Origin: an uncultured Amphritea sp.
GTDB taxonomy: Bacteria > Pseudomonadota > Gammaproteobacteria > Pseudomonadales > Balneatricaceae
Assembly: GCF_937127095.1 (NCBI RefSeq)
Contig: NZ_CAKZLP010000019.1
Location: 1 to 64,000, forward strand
Direction of reading: 5' to 3'
DNA length: 64,000 nt
The notes under the pieces were generated by a model. It saw only the letters and a list, made by a program, of their open reading frames with translations, was not told the DNA's origin and made no database searches. Each line of letters begins with the position of its first letter. Positions within the stretch are counted from its first letter, which is position 1. Below, in pieces: positions 7,759 through 16,395 of the stretch. Both the position numbers and the translations under genes were made by a program.

Positions 7759-10404
7759 ATGAGTCAGTCAGTGACAGAGCAGCCAAGTGTTATCTATCTA
7801 AAGGATTATGAAGTTCCCGCATTTCTGGTGGAGCAGACAGAGTTGCGTTTTGAACTTGAAGAGGAACAGGCACTGGTTCGTTCTCAGGTTCGTTATGCTC
7901 GTAACCCCGATTCCGCCGACCGCCAGCATCCGCTGGTATTGGATGGACACGCATCACTGGAGCTACAGCGTCTGAGTATTGATGGCGAAGTGCTGAGTGA
8001 TAAAGACTTTCGGCGGGTGGGTGAGCAACTGACTATTTCTAATCTGCCTGACCATTTTACCCTTGAATGTATCACCCGTATCGAGCCGCAAAACAATACT
8101 GCCCTGGAAGGGCTGTATAAATCCGATGGCATGTTCTGCACCCAGTGTGAGGCTGAAGGCTTTCGTCGAATTACTTTTTATCAGGATCGTCCGGACGTGA
8201 TGGCGCTGTTTGAAACCACGATTGTGGCGGATAAACAGCGTTATCCGGTGTTGCTGTCAAACGGCAATATGGTGGATGCCGGAGAGGAAGATGATGGTCG
8301 TCATTGGGTTCGATGGCAGGACCCATTCCCCAAACCTGCGTATCTGTTTGCGCTGGTTGGCGGTGATCTTGAATTTATTGAAGATCGTTATACTACTTGT
8401 TCTGGACGCCATGTGGTGCTGAAGATCTTTGCTGAAGCAAAAGATCTGGATAAGCTCGATTACGCTATGACCTCCCTGAAACACTCGATGAAGTGGGATG
8501 AGGAGGTTTACGGCCGGGAGTACGATCTGGACATCTTTATGATCGTGGCGGTGGATTTCTTCAATATGGGCGCGATGGAGAACAAAGGCCTTAACGTCTT
8601 TAATACCTCTTGCGTTCTGGCCCATCCAGAAACGACGGTTGATGCAGGTTTTCAACGGGTTGAAGGGGTGGTTGCCCATGAGTATTTCCATAACTGGTCC
8701 GGTAACCGGGTTACCTGTCGTGACTGGTTTCAACTCAGTCTGAAAGAGGGTTTCACCGTATTCCGTGACTCTCAGTTTACCTCAGATATGAACTCCCAGA
8801 CGGTTAAGCGGATTGAGGATGTCACGCTGCTGCGTACCGCTCAGTTTGCCGAGGATGCCGGCCCGATGGCCCATCCGGTTCGGCCCGCTTCCTTTATTGA
8901 GATCGCCAACTTCTACACGCTGACTGTCTATGAGAAAGGCTGTGAGGTGGTGCGGATGCTGCATACGCTGTTGGGCGTGGAAACGTTCCGCAAAGGTTCC
9001 GATCTCTACTTCGAACGTCATGATGGTCAGGCGGTGACTACCGATGACTTTGTACAGGCGATGGCGGATGTTTCCGGCCGTGATATGCGCCGCTTCAAGC
9101 TCTGGTACAGTCAGTCGGGCACGCCACAGGTTTCGGTGACCGGCGAATATGATGCGCAGAACCAGCGCTATACCCTGCATATGCATCAAAGCTGCCCGGC
9201 AACCCCGGATATGGTGACAAAACAGCCATTTCTGATTCCCGTTGCGGTGGGTTTGCTTGATCCTCAGGGTCAGGATATTCCGCTCAACGACGGTGCAACT
9301 ACTGAGGTGCTGGAGTTTGTAGCTACTGAGCAGAGCTTTGTATTTGACAATATTCCGGTAGAGCCGGTGCCGTCTTTGCTGCGGGGCTTTTCTGCTCCAG
9401 TGAAACTAAAGTTTCCCTACACCCGTGAGCAGCTGGTATTTCTCATGCAACATGATAGCGATGGCTTTAATCGCTGGGATGCAGCACAGCAACTGGCGGT
9501 CGGTATATTGAGTGAATTGATTGGCGACTATCAGCAAGGACAGGAACTGAAGCTCGCCCCGGCGCTGGTGGAAGCCTATCGACAGGTACTCAATGACACC
9601 AGTCTCGATAAGGCGATGGTCGCTAAAGTCCTTACCCTACCGTCTGAGGCGTATCTGAGCGAGCTGGCCGCGGTGATCGATGTGGATGCTATTTATCACG
9701 TACGCCGCTTTGTCAGAGACTCGATTGCTAATGCGCTTGAACCGTTGTTCCTGCGGGTTTATCAGGACAACAATGCGGTAGAAGCGTACAGCCCGGATGC
9801 GGCCTCGGTTGCCCGCAGAAGTCTTAAGAATCTCGCGCTGTCATACCTGATGGCGACTGAGAAGCAGGAATATCTCGAACTGGCACTGCAGCAATACCGT
9901 CAGGCCGACAATATGACCGATAGTCAGGCGGCCCTGACGCTGATCGCCCATTCAGACTTTCAGGCGCCGGCTGCTGATGTTCTGGAGAGCTTCTATCAGC
10001 GCTGGCAGAAAGAGTCGCTGGTGGTCAACCAGTGGCTGGCAGTTCAGGCCAGTGATCCTAAAGAGGGTGCGCTGGTGCGGGTGCAGGCATTGCAACAGCA
10101 TCCGGCTTACGATGCTGCCAACCCGAACAAGATCCGCTCGCTGGTGTCTGTTTTCTGTGCTCAGAATATGCTGAATTTCCATAATTCTGATGGCAGTGGC
10201 TACCGTTTTCTGGCGGATCAGATTATTGTATTAAATAAACAAAACCCACAGATCGCATCACGGTTGCTGACACCCCTGACGCGCTGGAAACGTTATCCGT
10301 CTGAGCGGAGCGCACTGATGAAAGCTGAACTGGAAAGGATCAAAGGTAGTGGTGATCTTTCCCGGGATGTTTATGAAGTATTGAGTAAAAGTCTGGCTGG
10401 TTGA
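7759..10404 (+). CDS. pepN: aminopeptidase N
   Basis: This encodes 881 residues, the usual length for the bacterial M1 enzyme. It removes N-terminal residues from peptides in the cytoplasm. The exopeptidase motif GAMEN is at 271-275, the zinc motif HEYFH at 307-311 and the third zinc ligand at E330. The C-terminal half carries the helical superhelix domain of the family. It follows DUF2797 after a gap of about 100 bases, which may hold its own promoter. Confidence 0.98.
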   Translation: MSQSVTEQPSVIYLKDYEVPAFLVEQTELRFELEEEQALVRSQVRYARNPDSADRQHPLVLDGHASLELQRLSIDGEVLSDKDFRRVGEQLTISNLPDHFTLECITRIEPQNNTALEGLYKSDGMFCTQCEAEGFRRITFYQDRPDVMALFETTIVADKQRYPVLLSNGNMVDAGEEDDGRHWVRWQDPFPKPAYLFALVGGDLEFIEDRYTTCSGRHVVLKIFAEAKDLDKLDYAMTSLKHSMKWDEEVYGREYDLDIFMIVAVDFFNMGAMENKGLNVFNTSCVLAHPETTVDAGFQRVEGVVAHEYFHNWSGNRVTCRDWFQLSLKEGFTVFRDSQFTSDMNSQTVKRIEDVTLLRTAQFAEDAGPMAHPVRPASFIEIANFYTLTVYEKGCEVVRMLHTLLGVETFRKGSDLYFERHDGQAVTTDDFVQAMADVSGRDMRRFKLWYSQSGTPQVSVTGEYDAQNQRYTLHMHQSCPATPDMVTKQPFLIPVAVGLLDPQGQDIPLNDGATTEVLEFVATEQSFVFDNIPVEPVPSLLRGFSAPVKLKFPYTREQLVFLMQHDSDGFNRWDAAQQLAVGILSELIGDYQQGQELKLAPALVEAYRQVLNDTSLDKAMVAKVLTLPSEAYLSELAAVIDVDAIYHVRRFVRDSIANALEPLFLRVYQDNNAVEAYSPDAASVARRSLKNLALSYLMATEKQEYLELALQQYRQADNMTDSQAALTLIAHSDFQAPAADVLESFYQRWQKESLVVNQWLAVQASDPKEGALVRVQALQQHPAYDAANPNKIRSLVSVFCAQNMLNFHNSDGSGYRFLADQIIVLNKQNPQIASRLLTPLTRWKRYPSERSALMKAELERIKGSGDLSRDVYEVLSKSLAG

Positions 10405-10429
10405 GGCCTGTAGATAAAAGGGTATTAAA

Positions 10430-10816
10430 ATGGAACGAACTATCCCGGAACAGGATAAATTTGAATTGCAGCAGAACTATCGTCGCTATCTGAAATATCA
10501 GGATCAGTATGATGATGCATTTAATAGTTTAAAGAAATCCCGAGCCAGCCGTGTCTGGCTGGCGGGGCTGGTAGCACTGTTGTTTAGTCCTGGCTCTGAT
10601 TTTTTTCTCGGTGCTGCAGCGGCACTCTTTGGGCTTTATTTCTACCGTATAGCGTCCGCCTGGTATGACAGTTTTCAGATCGATGAGGGCCGCGAGGAAG
10701 TGTTACGCTGGTTCTCCTCGAAGGGACTGACATTCGAAGGTCGTATCCTCTATTTTCGGGATGACGCCGTACTGGCACAGCCGATTGATCCTTTCGCCGA
10801 TGAGATCTATGCCTGA
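10430..10816 (+). CDS. unknown membrane-anchored protein
   Basis: This encodes 128 residues. A polar, Gln/Tyr-rich N-terminal stretch of about 40 residues is followed by a hydrophobic hairpin (about residues 43-72, two short membrane segments) and a soluble tail ending in an acidic FADEIYA. It lies 25 bases after pepN and 17 before the AlbA_2 gene, so it is probably cotranscribed with both. No family was recognised. Confidence 0.7.
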   Translation: MERTIPEQDKFELQQNYRRYLKYQDQYDDAFNSLKKSRASRVWLAGLVALLFSPGSDFFLGAAAALFGLYFYRIASAWYDSFQIDEGREEVLRWFSSKGLTFEGRILYFRDDAVLAQPIDPFADEIYA

Positions 10817-10833
10817 GAGGTCTGGATCAGCCG

Positions 10834-11649
10834 ATGCCGGTTAAACGTGAATACAGGCAGATCAGTCAGCGGGCGAAGAGTCTGCTGGCAAAGCCTGAAG
10901 GGGTTGATGTTGATTTCAAACGCGAAATTAACGGCATAAAAAGTCGAGACCTGGTCTCTTTCGCTAATTCACCTCAGGGCGGCGCTATTCTGGTCGGCGT
11001 CGATGAATATACCAGTCGTGATGGTTTGCAACGAGGGCGTATCGTTGGCTGCGAGGTCGATGATAGTGCCCGACTTAGCCTGATCAATAAGGCGACCGAC
11101 TGCTATCCTATCGTTGATATTGAGGTGGTGGTGGAAAATATCAGCAACAATGCTTTTTTTCGGATCGAAATCCCCCCTGGTAATAAGCGTCCCTACTGCA
11201 CCCAGCGGGGCGAGTATGCTATCCGTGCGGATGCCCGTTCCCGTGCTCTCTATCCCGAAGAGTTGTTGGCGATGTTTATGGATCGCGAAGGTGAGCTGTT
11301 TCTGAACCGCTTTCGCGAAGCGGTAGCACAGTTAGAGCAACGGCTGGGGCAGATGGACCATGCCTTTGGCTCGGGAATGGAGCAGTTGGTGATCCATCTG
11401 GACGAACTTGATAGCCAGGTTCGACGCACGCTTACCCGGGTTGACCAGATGACAGATAGCGCAAAAAAGCGTTCACGCAATATGCTCCAGGCGTTGCGCG
11501 ATTCCCAGGACAGTATTGCCGGGCTTGAAGCGTTATTGCTATCACAAAATGGGAATCCAGCGGGTCGGCTTGAGATTATGCGGGATATCCGCACCCGGCT
11601 TGATCAGTTGACTGAAAACCTGAATCCGACAGATGGTCATAATGAATGA
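10834..11649 (+). CDS. AlbA_2 (Schlafen-type) domain protein
   Basis: This encodes 271 residues. Residues about 12-160 match the AlbA_2 domain: VDVDFKREINGIKSRDLVSF, then GGAILVGVDEY. This fold is found in putative DNA-binding or ATP-binding regulators and in Schlafen-like proteins. Residues about 160-265 look like a long coiled coil rich in Leu, Gln and Arg. The usual C-terminal helicase or winged-helix part is missing, so it may be a scaffold or regulator. Its stop overlaps the next start, indicating translational coupling to the HAD phosphatase. Confidence 0.75.
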   Translation: MPVKREYRQISQRAKSLLAKPEGVDVDFKREINGIKSRDLVSFANSPQGGAILVGVDEYTSRDGLQRGRIVGCEVDDSARLSLINKATDCYPIVDIEVVVENISNNAFFRIEIPPGNKRPYCTQRGEYAIRADARSRALYPEELLAMFMDREGELFLNRFREAVAQLEQRLGQMDHAFGSGMEQLVIHLDELDSQVRRTLTRVDQMTDSAKKRSRNMLQALRDSQDSIAGLEALLLSQNGNPAGRLEIMRDIRTRLDQLTENLNPTDGHNE

Positions 11650-12248
11650 TGAACAATATTCGCAGGGCAGGCTACTGGATTTTTGATCTGGATGGCACCC
11701 TGACCCATCCGGTGCATGATTTTGAGCGTATTCGTACGGAGTTGGGTCTTCCGTCTGGCTGCGATATTCTCGCTACCATCGCTGAGAGGCCTGAAGCTGA
11801 AAGAGAAGAGTTAAATCATCAGCTCGATCAGTGGGAATATTTCTACGCTGATATGGTAGAACCAGCTATTGGTGTAAGTGAGTGTCTGGAACTGCTTGGG
11901 TCCCGTGGATGTATGCTGGGAATACTGACCCGTAATAAGCGTGAGGTAGCGCTGCACTGCCTTGAGGTTATCGGTGTCAGTCATCTGTTTAATCCCGCCG
12001 CAGTACTGGGGCGGGACGATGCTTTAGCAAAGCCAGACCCGCAGGGAATCAACCTGTTACTGCAGCAATGGCAGGCGGGTGCTGATCAGACCGTGATGGT
12101 GGGTGACTTTCGCTACGATCTGGAAGTAGGCCGTGCCGCGGGCGTGGCGACAATTCATGTTGATCTCAGGGCGGACCGGGCATGGCCGGAGCTGACAGAC
12201 CTCAGGGTCAGCACACTGTCTGAGTTACACCAATGGCTAGTGTCCTGA
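11646..12248 (+). CDS. HAD-family phosphatase
   Basis: This encodes 200 residues and starts within the ATGA overlap with the previous gene; a second ATG follows immediately. The HAD motifs are FDLDGTLTHP near residues 13-22 (nucleophile and acid-base Asp), ILTRNK (motif II), a lysine in ALAKPDP and GDFRYDLEVGRAAG (motif IV). The pattern is close to the phosphoglycolate phosphatase branch (subfamily IA). The substrate is unknown. Confidence 0.88.
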   Translation: MMNNIRRAGYWIFDLDGTLTHPVHDFERIRTELGLPSGCDILATIAERPEAEREELNHQLDQWEYFYADMVEPAIGVSECLELLGSRGCMLGILTRNKREVALHCLEVIGVSHLFNPAAVLGRDDALAKPDPQGINLLLQQWQAGADQTVMVGDFRYDLEVGRAAGVATIHVDLRADRAWPELTDLRVSTLSELHQWLVS

Positions 12249-12259
12249 AGAGTATCTGC

Positions 12260-12300
12260 TTGATTCTGGTCAAGACCGTTTAACAAAGCTGAGGTATAGT
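12260..12300 (+). promoter_or_regulatory. FNR/Anr box with -10 element before the hemerythrin gene
   Basis: TTGATTCTGGTCAA at 12260-12273 matches the FNR/Anr consensus TTGATNNNNATCAA at nine of ten specified bases. A TATAGT -10 hexamer lies at 12295-12300. If transcription starts about seven bases further on, near 12308, the box centre is at about -41.5, the classic class II activation position. Oxygen-limited activation of the hemerythrin gene is inferred. Confidence 0.6.
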
Positions 12301-12324
12301 ATCTTTATCTTAACGGAGGATGTT

Positions 12325-12873
12325 ATGACAGTACTGAATGAATTACACCAGGATCATGTCAACCTTAACAAGTTGCTGGCTGTGCTCGGAAACAAACTCG
12401 AAAAACTAAAGCAGGGCGAAATGCCAAATTTTGTTCTGCTTGCCGATGCTGTTGATTACATCACCAGTTATGCTGATGCGTATCATCACCCATTGGAGGA
12501 TCAGATGTATGAGTTTTTTAAAGAGTCTGGTTGTCCCGAGCTGGACGTTGCGATCACTCAATGTGTTGATGAACATAAACAGTTGAAAAAAAGTAGCAAT
12601 GATATTATCGAAGCGGTTGACTGTATTCTGACTGACGCTGTTGTACCAATGGACCAGTTTATCGCTAAGTTAGAGCATTTTCTGGATGATCAGATAGAGC
12701 ACCTGAATCTGGAGGAGGGGACTCTGTTCCCGTTACTGGATGAAGTTGCCAGCACTGATCAGTGGCAGGCGCTTGAGCCTGATCTGCCGAAGATGGATGA
12801 CCCTCTGTTTGGCGAGCAGCAGAAGCAACGTTATATCGATCTCTATTCTGAGTTACTTCGGGATATGCAGTAG
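12325..12873 (+). CDS. hemerythrin domain protein
   Basis: This encodes 182 residues. The hemerythrin ligand pattern is visible in order: LHQDH at 7-11, YHHPLEDQMYEFF, DEHKQL and EHLNLEEGTLFPLL. These His and carboxylate residues hold a non-haem di-iron centre that binds O2, NO or iron. The protein is cytoplasmic. An AACGGAGGA ribosome site precedes the ATG. The upstream FNR/Anr box suggests a role at low oxygen or in nitrosative stress. Confidence 0.92.
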   Translation: MTVLNELHQDHVNLNKLLAVLGNKLEKLKQGEMPNFVLLADAVDYITSYADAYHHPLEDQMYEFFKESGCPELDVAITQCVDEHKQLKKSSNDIIEAVDCILTDAVVPMDQFIAKLEHFLDDQIEHLNLEEGTLFPLLDEVASTDQWQALEPDLPKMDDPLFGEQQKQRYIDLYSELLRDMQ

Positions 12874-12905
12874 TCTCAAACAGAGCTCTTTTTAAAAACG
12901 TTTTT

Positions 12906-14048
12906 TTAAATAGGTCTCATATCGCTGTTTATCTGACTAAACAGTTCAGGTTTCATATCAGGCAGGGGGCGGTACTCAATCCGGTTCCTGCCTTTTTCTT
13001 TTGCCAGATAGACCGCTTGATCAGCTGCTTTTAGCAGAGCATGAGCCTGTGCATCGAGATCATCGAAAGCAAAACTATCAGATGAGCAGCTGGTTGCTCC
13101 AATCGAAGCGCTTATCCTGAAGGGCGCGTTATCGTTATTATGGATGACCATGTGGAGAATTTTATGACGCAGCTGCTCGCCGATCTCAATCGCTTTCTCT
13201 GAATCACAATTCGGCAGCAGAATGGCAAACTCCTCGCCGCCATAACGGGCAACAAAGTCAGTTTTACGCAGATTTTTCTTTAATAACAGCCCAACCGAGC
13301 TAAGCACTTTATCGCCGACCTGATGGCCGAAATTGTCGTTAACCAGCTTAAAAAAATCCAGGTCGATAAACAGGCAGCTAAGCGGTGTCTGATGTCGACT
13401 GGCTCTGGACAGCTCTTTAATAATCTCCTGATCAAATGCGCGCCGGTTATTAACCTTGGTGAGCATATCGATAATACTGAGTCGCTTGAGATTCTGCTGG
13501 TTGATGCAGTTTTCGATACACACTGCAATAATCGAGGCCAGGTGGCCAACGTAGTCGTAATCGAAGTGTTCACTGTAGCGCGCCGGGTCTTTGCTGCCAA
13601 GGTGCAAGCTACCAATCAGACAGTCGTGGCGGATAAGCGGTAGCAGGGCGCTGCTGAGGATATAGGGGTTACTGGGAAAGGCAATGCTTTTAAGCTGTGC
13701 ACTCAATTCGCCGGTTCTGAGTTTGACTGTTGGAAACAGGGTTTTAAGCAGTCGCTGGTTATTGACAAAACGGAGGCTGTGGCCAGGTTCAGGAGGAACA
13801 TAATCATCTAACAGGCTACGGGCAGCAGATTCAGGATCGAGCAGAATCAGATTCACGGCGGTTAGACGAAAATACTCTTTGAACTCAACCAGAATAAGGT
13901 CAAGCAGTTCTGCAAGGTTGCTGCAGCTTAGCAGTCGGAGCTCCATTTCAAAGAATGAGCGCAAAATAGCTTCATTCCGCTCAACTTTGCTGGCCAGAAG
14001 GTGCAGAGATCTGCGCAGATCTTTGTTCTCTTTATCGATTGGTCCCAT
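12906..14048 (-). CDS. GAF-like/GGDEF diguanylate cyclase
   Basis: This encodes 380 residues. A short N-terminal coiled coil (1-30) is followed by a GAF-like or DUF484-like sensory region (about 30-185). The GGDEF domain (about 190-365) has DLDFFKLVND at 229-238, an RKTD I-site at 261-264 and an intact GGEEF at 270-274. It should make cyclic di-GMP and be feedback inhibited. It is convergent to the hemerythrin gene, with a gap of 32 bases. Confidence 0.92.
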   Translation of the reverse strand: MGPIDKENKDLRRSLHLLASKVERNEAILRSFFEMELRLLSCSNLAELLDLILVEFKEYFRLTAVNLILLDPESAARSLLDDYVPPEPGHSLRFVNNQRLLKTLFPTVKLRTGELSAQLKSIAFPSNPYILSSALLPLIRHDCLIGSLHLGSKDPARYSEHFDYDYVGHLASIIAVCIENCINQQNLKRLSIIDMLTKVNNRRAFDQEIIKELSRASRHQTPLSCLFIDLDFFKLVNDNFGHQVGDKVLSSVGLLLKKNLRKTDFVARYGGEEFAILLPNCDSEKAIEIGEQLRHKILHMVIHNNDNAPFRISASIGATSCSSDSFAFDDLDAQAHALLKAADQAVYLAKEKGRNRIEYRPLPDMKPELFSQINSDMRPI

Positions 14049-14220
14049 GCAACGCCTGCTTTGCGCCTACTACTTGTTAAAAGTACGAAGAGTTATCGGC
14101 CATCGACGATAACTATAAAGGAAAAACCAGAGAGCGATACTATAAAAATAGCGGATAATCTGTCATTTTCTGCAGGTATAAGAGAAGAAGTCCCAAACAA
14201 TAAGGCTTATAGCTAAAAAA
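14049..14220. other. intergenic region upstream of the second diguanylate cyclase
   Basis: About 170 bases with no supported gene. It should carry the promoter of the leftward cyclase gene. Nothing specific was identified. Confidence 0.4.
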
Positions 14221-14247
14221 GCCTGCTACCCATATTGGGTAGCAGGC
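14221..14247 (-). terminator. intrinsic terminator
   Basis: A perfect 11-bp stem GCCTGCTACCC/GGGTAGCAGGC closes a five-base loop. It is flanked by an A-run on the left and a T-run on the right, so it can work in both directions. It lies just after the leftward gene ending at 14269. Confidence 0.9.
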
Positions 14248-14268
14248 TTTTTGAAAGAGTCAGATAAT

Positions 14269-14550
14269 TCAGCTTGCTTTGGCGATCTGGGCAGGTTGTT
14301 CCGGGTGAGTATTGATAAAGTGGTTCAATACCTTTCGCAAAACTTTTTCGTGGGCTGAGTCTCCTTTTCGCTGAGCTTTTGCAATATCATCCAGAATGAT
14401 CTTTTTTACTTTGCTTTGGCCATTATGGCAGCATAGATAATGCCCTATGGCCATGGCGATGATCGGGTCCGTGTGCTCATGCTCAGCGATGGCCTCAACT
14501 TCATCCTGGGTGAGATCGCTCAGGTGGAGGCATTCAGTGTAGGTTAGCAT
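14269..14550 (-). CDS. small unknown protein, duplicated gene copy A
   Basis: This encodes 93 residues. Residues 1-20 include a MLTYTECL opening, followed by EAIAEHEHTDPIIAMAIGHY, which is strongly conserved in the neighbouring copy B, and a basic C-terminal part. A GGGGAT ribosome site precedes the ATG. The protein is cytoplasmic by composition and may bind metal or a partner through its His and Cys residues (EHEH, YLCCH). No named family was recognised. The paralogue lies about 770 bases to the right. Confidence 0.8.
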   Translation of the reverse strand: MLTYTECLHLSDLTQDEVEAIAEHEHTDPIIAMAIGHYLCCHNGQSKVKKIILDDIAKAQRKGDSAHEKVLRKVLNHFINTHPEQPAQIAKAS

Positions 14551-14904
14551 TGTGGTATCCCCTTATTATTGTAAGGCTCTAAATCAGTTCTAATAGTCTG
14601 AGGGCCCATATGGAATATGTACTGCGGCCCGGTACTAATATTTTAGGCAACAGATCCTGTTTACCCAAATTAAAACCGTGTCTTTTTTATATAAAATTAT
14701 TCATTGCACATGAATTATTGATATATCTCAGAGTTATATAATGTGGGCGTATATTTTGTATCATATCTGCTGGTTTTTTGTCGTTTTTAGCTGACATAAA
14801 TTAAGAAAAATGTGCGACGTTAATGGGTTAATTAATATATAACACTGTTTACAAGGTTTTAATGGATGTTTTACCCGACTATCGCTGCTCAGGCTGATAT
14901 AACC
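14270..14904. repeat. tandem duplication, unit A
   Basis: This unit (small gene, its upstream region and a few codons of a flavin reductase gene) matches unit B at 15043-15688. Conserved blocks include the reading frame, a GTTTACCC element about 120-130 bases upstream of it and a TGCTCAGGCT stretch at the far end. The copies have diverged clearly, so the duplication is old. Confidence 0.75.
14862..14904 (+). pseudogene. decayed 5' fragment of flavin reductase gene
   Basis: An ATGGAT start preceded by a TTTACAAGG site aligns with the start of the flavin reductase gene at 15641, including the later CTGCTCAGGCT block. The reading frame reaches a stop after 11 codons, and indels separate it from the parent. 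It is best explained as the truncated edge of the tandem duplication. Confidence 0.55.
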
Positions 14905-15041
14905 GATCATTTTCTGTGAGTAAATGATGGCGAAACCCGGACTATATAGTCTGCCCCACAAAAAAATACGCACAGAAAAACCAGCCATTTCTCTTGGGCA
15001 ACTGGCCTTTTGTAAGAGCCCTTTTATAACAGCAGAACAGC
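14905..15041. other. unique spacer between duplication units
   Basis: About 140 bases without a match in the other unit or a supported gene. It may mark the junction of the duplication. Confidence 0.4.
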
Positions 15042-15323
15042 TCAGCTTGCTTTGGCGAGCTGGGCAGCCTGTGAAGGGTGGGTTTCGACAAAGTGGTTCA
15101 ATACCTGACGCAGTACTTTTTCGTGGGTTGTATCTCCTTTTCGTTGCGCTCGCGTTATATCATCCATGATGATCTTTCTTACTTTGTTTTGATCATGATG
15201 GCAGCAAAGGTAATGACCTAAGGCCATAGCGATGATTGAGTCCGTATGTTCATGTTCGGCTATGGCGTCAACTTCATTCTGGGAGAGATTACTCATCTCC
15301 AGACATTCTGTGTAGGTAAGCAT
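15042..15323 (-). CDS. small unknown protein, duplicated gene copy B
   Basis: This encodes 93 residues with the same layout as copy A: MLTYTECL opening, AEHEHTDSIIAMALGHYLCC, then a basic C-terminal half with THEKVLRQVLNHF. The start is placed at the ATG with AGGAG seven bases before it and by alignment with copy A; an upstream in-frame ATG would add 11 residues. Most differences from copy A are conservative, so both copies are probably under selection. The function is unknown. Confidence 0.8.
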   Translation of the reverse strand: MLTYTECLEMSNLSQNEVDAIAEHEHTDSIIAMALGHYLCCHHDQNKVRKIIMDDITRAQRKGDTTHEKVLRQVLNHFVETHPSQAAQLAKAS

Positions 15324-15688
15324 TTGGAATCTCCTTATCATGGTAATGCTATTCATTAATCTAATAATTGGATAGGTCGTATGAAAATATGTAGTGCGGC
15401 CTGTTACTAAAAGTATAGTGAACAGACTCTGTTTACCCCTAACTTAAAGGCGGTGTTTCTTAGATCTTTTTATTTCTCATAACAGATTATCAATATATCG
15501 CAGGGTTAAGCGATAGAGCATTATTTTGTTACATCAGTGATGGGGTTGTTATGTAGGTTGTAATGTGGATTTCAACCGGTATAACGTAAGCAAGTAAAAT
15601 ATAAAATGATAAATTTAGCACACTGATTTATAAGGACTTAATGGATATTAAACTGGATTCAATCTCATCTGCTCAGGCTTATTTTACC
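15043..15688. repeat. tandem duplication, unit B
   Basis: This partner of unit A contains the copy B gene, its AT-rich upstream region (15324-15640) and the first codons of the flavin reductase gene. It is the more complete unit on its right side, because the flavin reductase frame continues from here. Confidence 0.75.
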
Positions 15689-16254
15689 TTGACGCAGACG
15701 GTGTTACCCCGCCCGGTGGCCTGGGTTTTATCAGAGCATGAAAATGGCGAATTTAATCTTGCACCGTTTTCATTTTTTCTGCGGTTTGCAGCGATCCGCC
15801 CATCATTATGATCTCAGTGGGACATAAGCCGGACGGTTCCCTGAAAGACACCTACCGGAATATCATAGAACGAAAACATTTTGTTGTGCATCAGGCCCAT
15901 CGTGGCCAGGCGAGCGAGATGACCCAAACGGCGAAAACGCTGCCTGAGGGTGTGTCTGAAGTAACCGACGCCGGACTGAATCTGATCTCCTTTACAGACT
16001 CGCCCTTGCCGCGAATTGAAGGTTGTCGGGTGGCGATGGATTGTGAATTATATGAGACCAGAGAGATCGGTGATGGACCGCAGTTTCTGATATTTGGTCG
16101 GGTACGGCATATCTATATTGATGACTCTGCGGTTGAGATAGATGAGCGCGGGCGGGTGATTGTTGATCCACAAAAGCTTGATCCGCTCGGGCGACTGGGC
16201 GGTGCCGATTATGTTACCTTCGGTGATCTTATTTCCGTGCCAAGAGAGCCTTGA
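15641..16254 (+). pseudogene. flavin reductase-like protein, single-base frameshift
   Basis: Translation from the ATG at 15641 (TAAGGA ribosome site) gives MDIKLDSISSAQAYFTL and a flavin reductase/DIM6-type flavoprotein start (RPVAWVLSEH, NLAPFSFF). It then loses frame in a run of six T at 15773-15778. The rest (AVCSDPPIIMISVGHKPDGS, the FMN-binding core) continues in the -1 frame to 16254. One extra T would restore 204 residues. Causes could be a real mutation, a sequencing error in the homopolymer or slippage. If intact, it would bind FMN and may reduce flavins. Confidence 0.8.
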
Positions 16255-16395
16255 GCAAAGATCGGGGCGTTTTGTATTAACAGTTAAAAAAGAAAGCTGA
16301 CAAAATTGGCATTTATCAGCACTCGAGCTTACAGATTCAGGCGCAAGATCAACGCGCAGGATCAAGGCATCAGCATCAAGAGATAAAGGTTAATC

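Noticed and set aside
12880..12905. Possible terminator between the hemerythrin and cyclase genes
   Set aside because: The T-rich and A-rich runs form only a weak AT stem, so it was not called.
14924..15169. 81-codon + strand reading frame
   Set aside because: It is antisense to copy B of the small gene, lacks a ribosome site and is not conserved in unit A.
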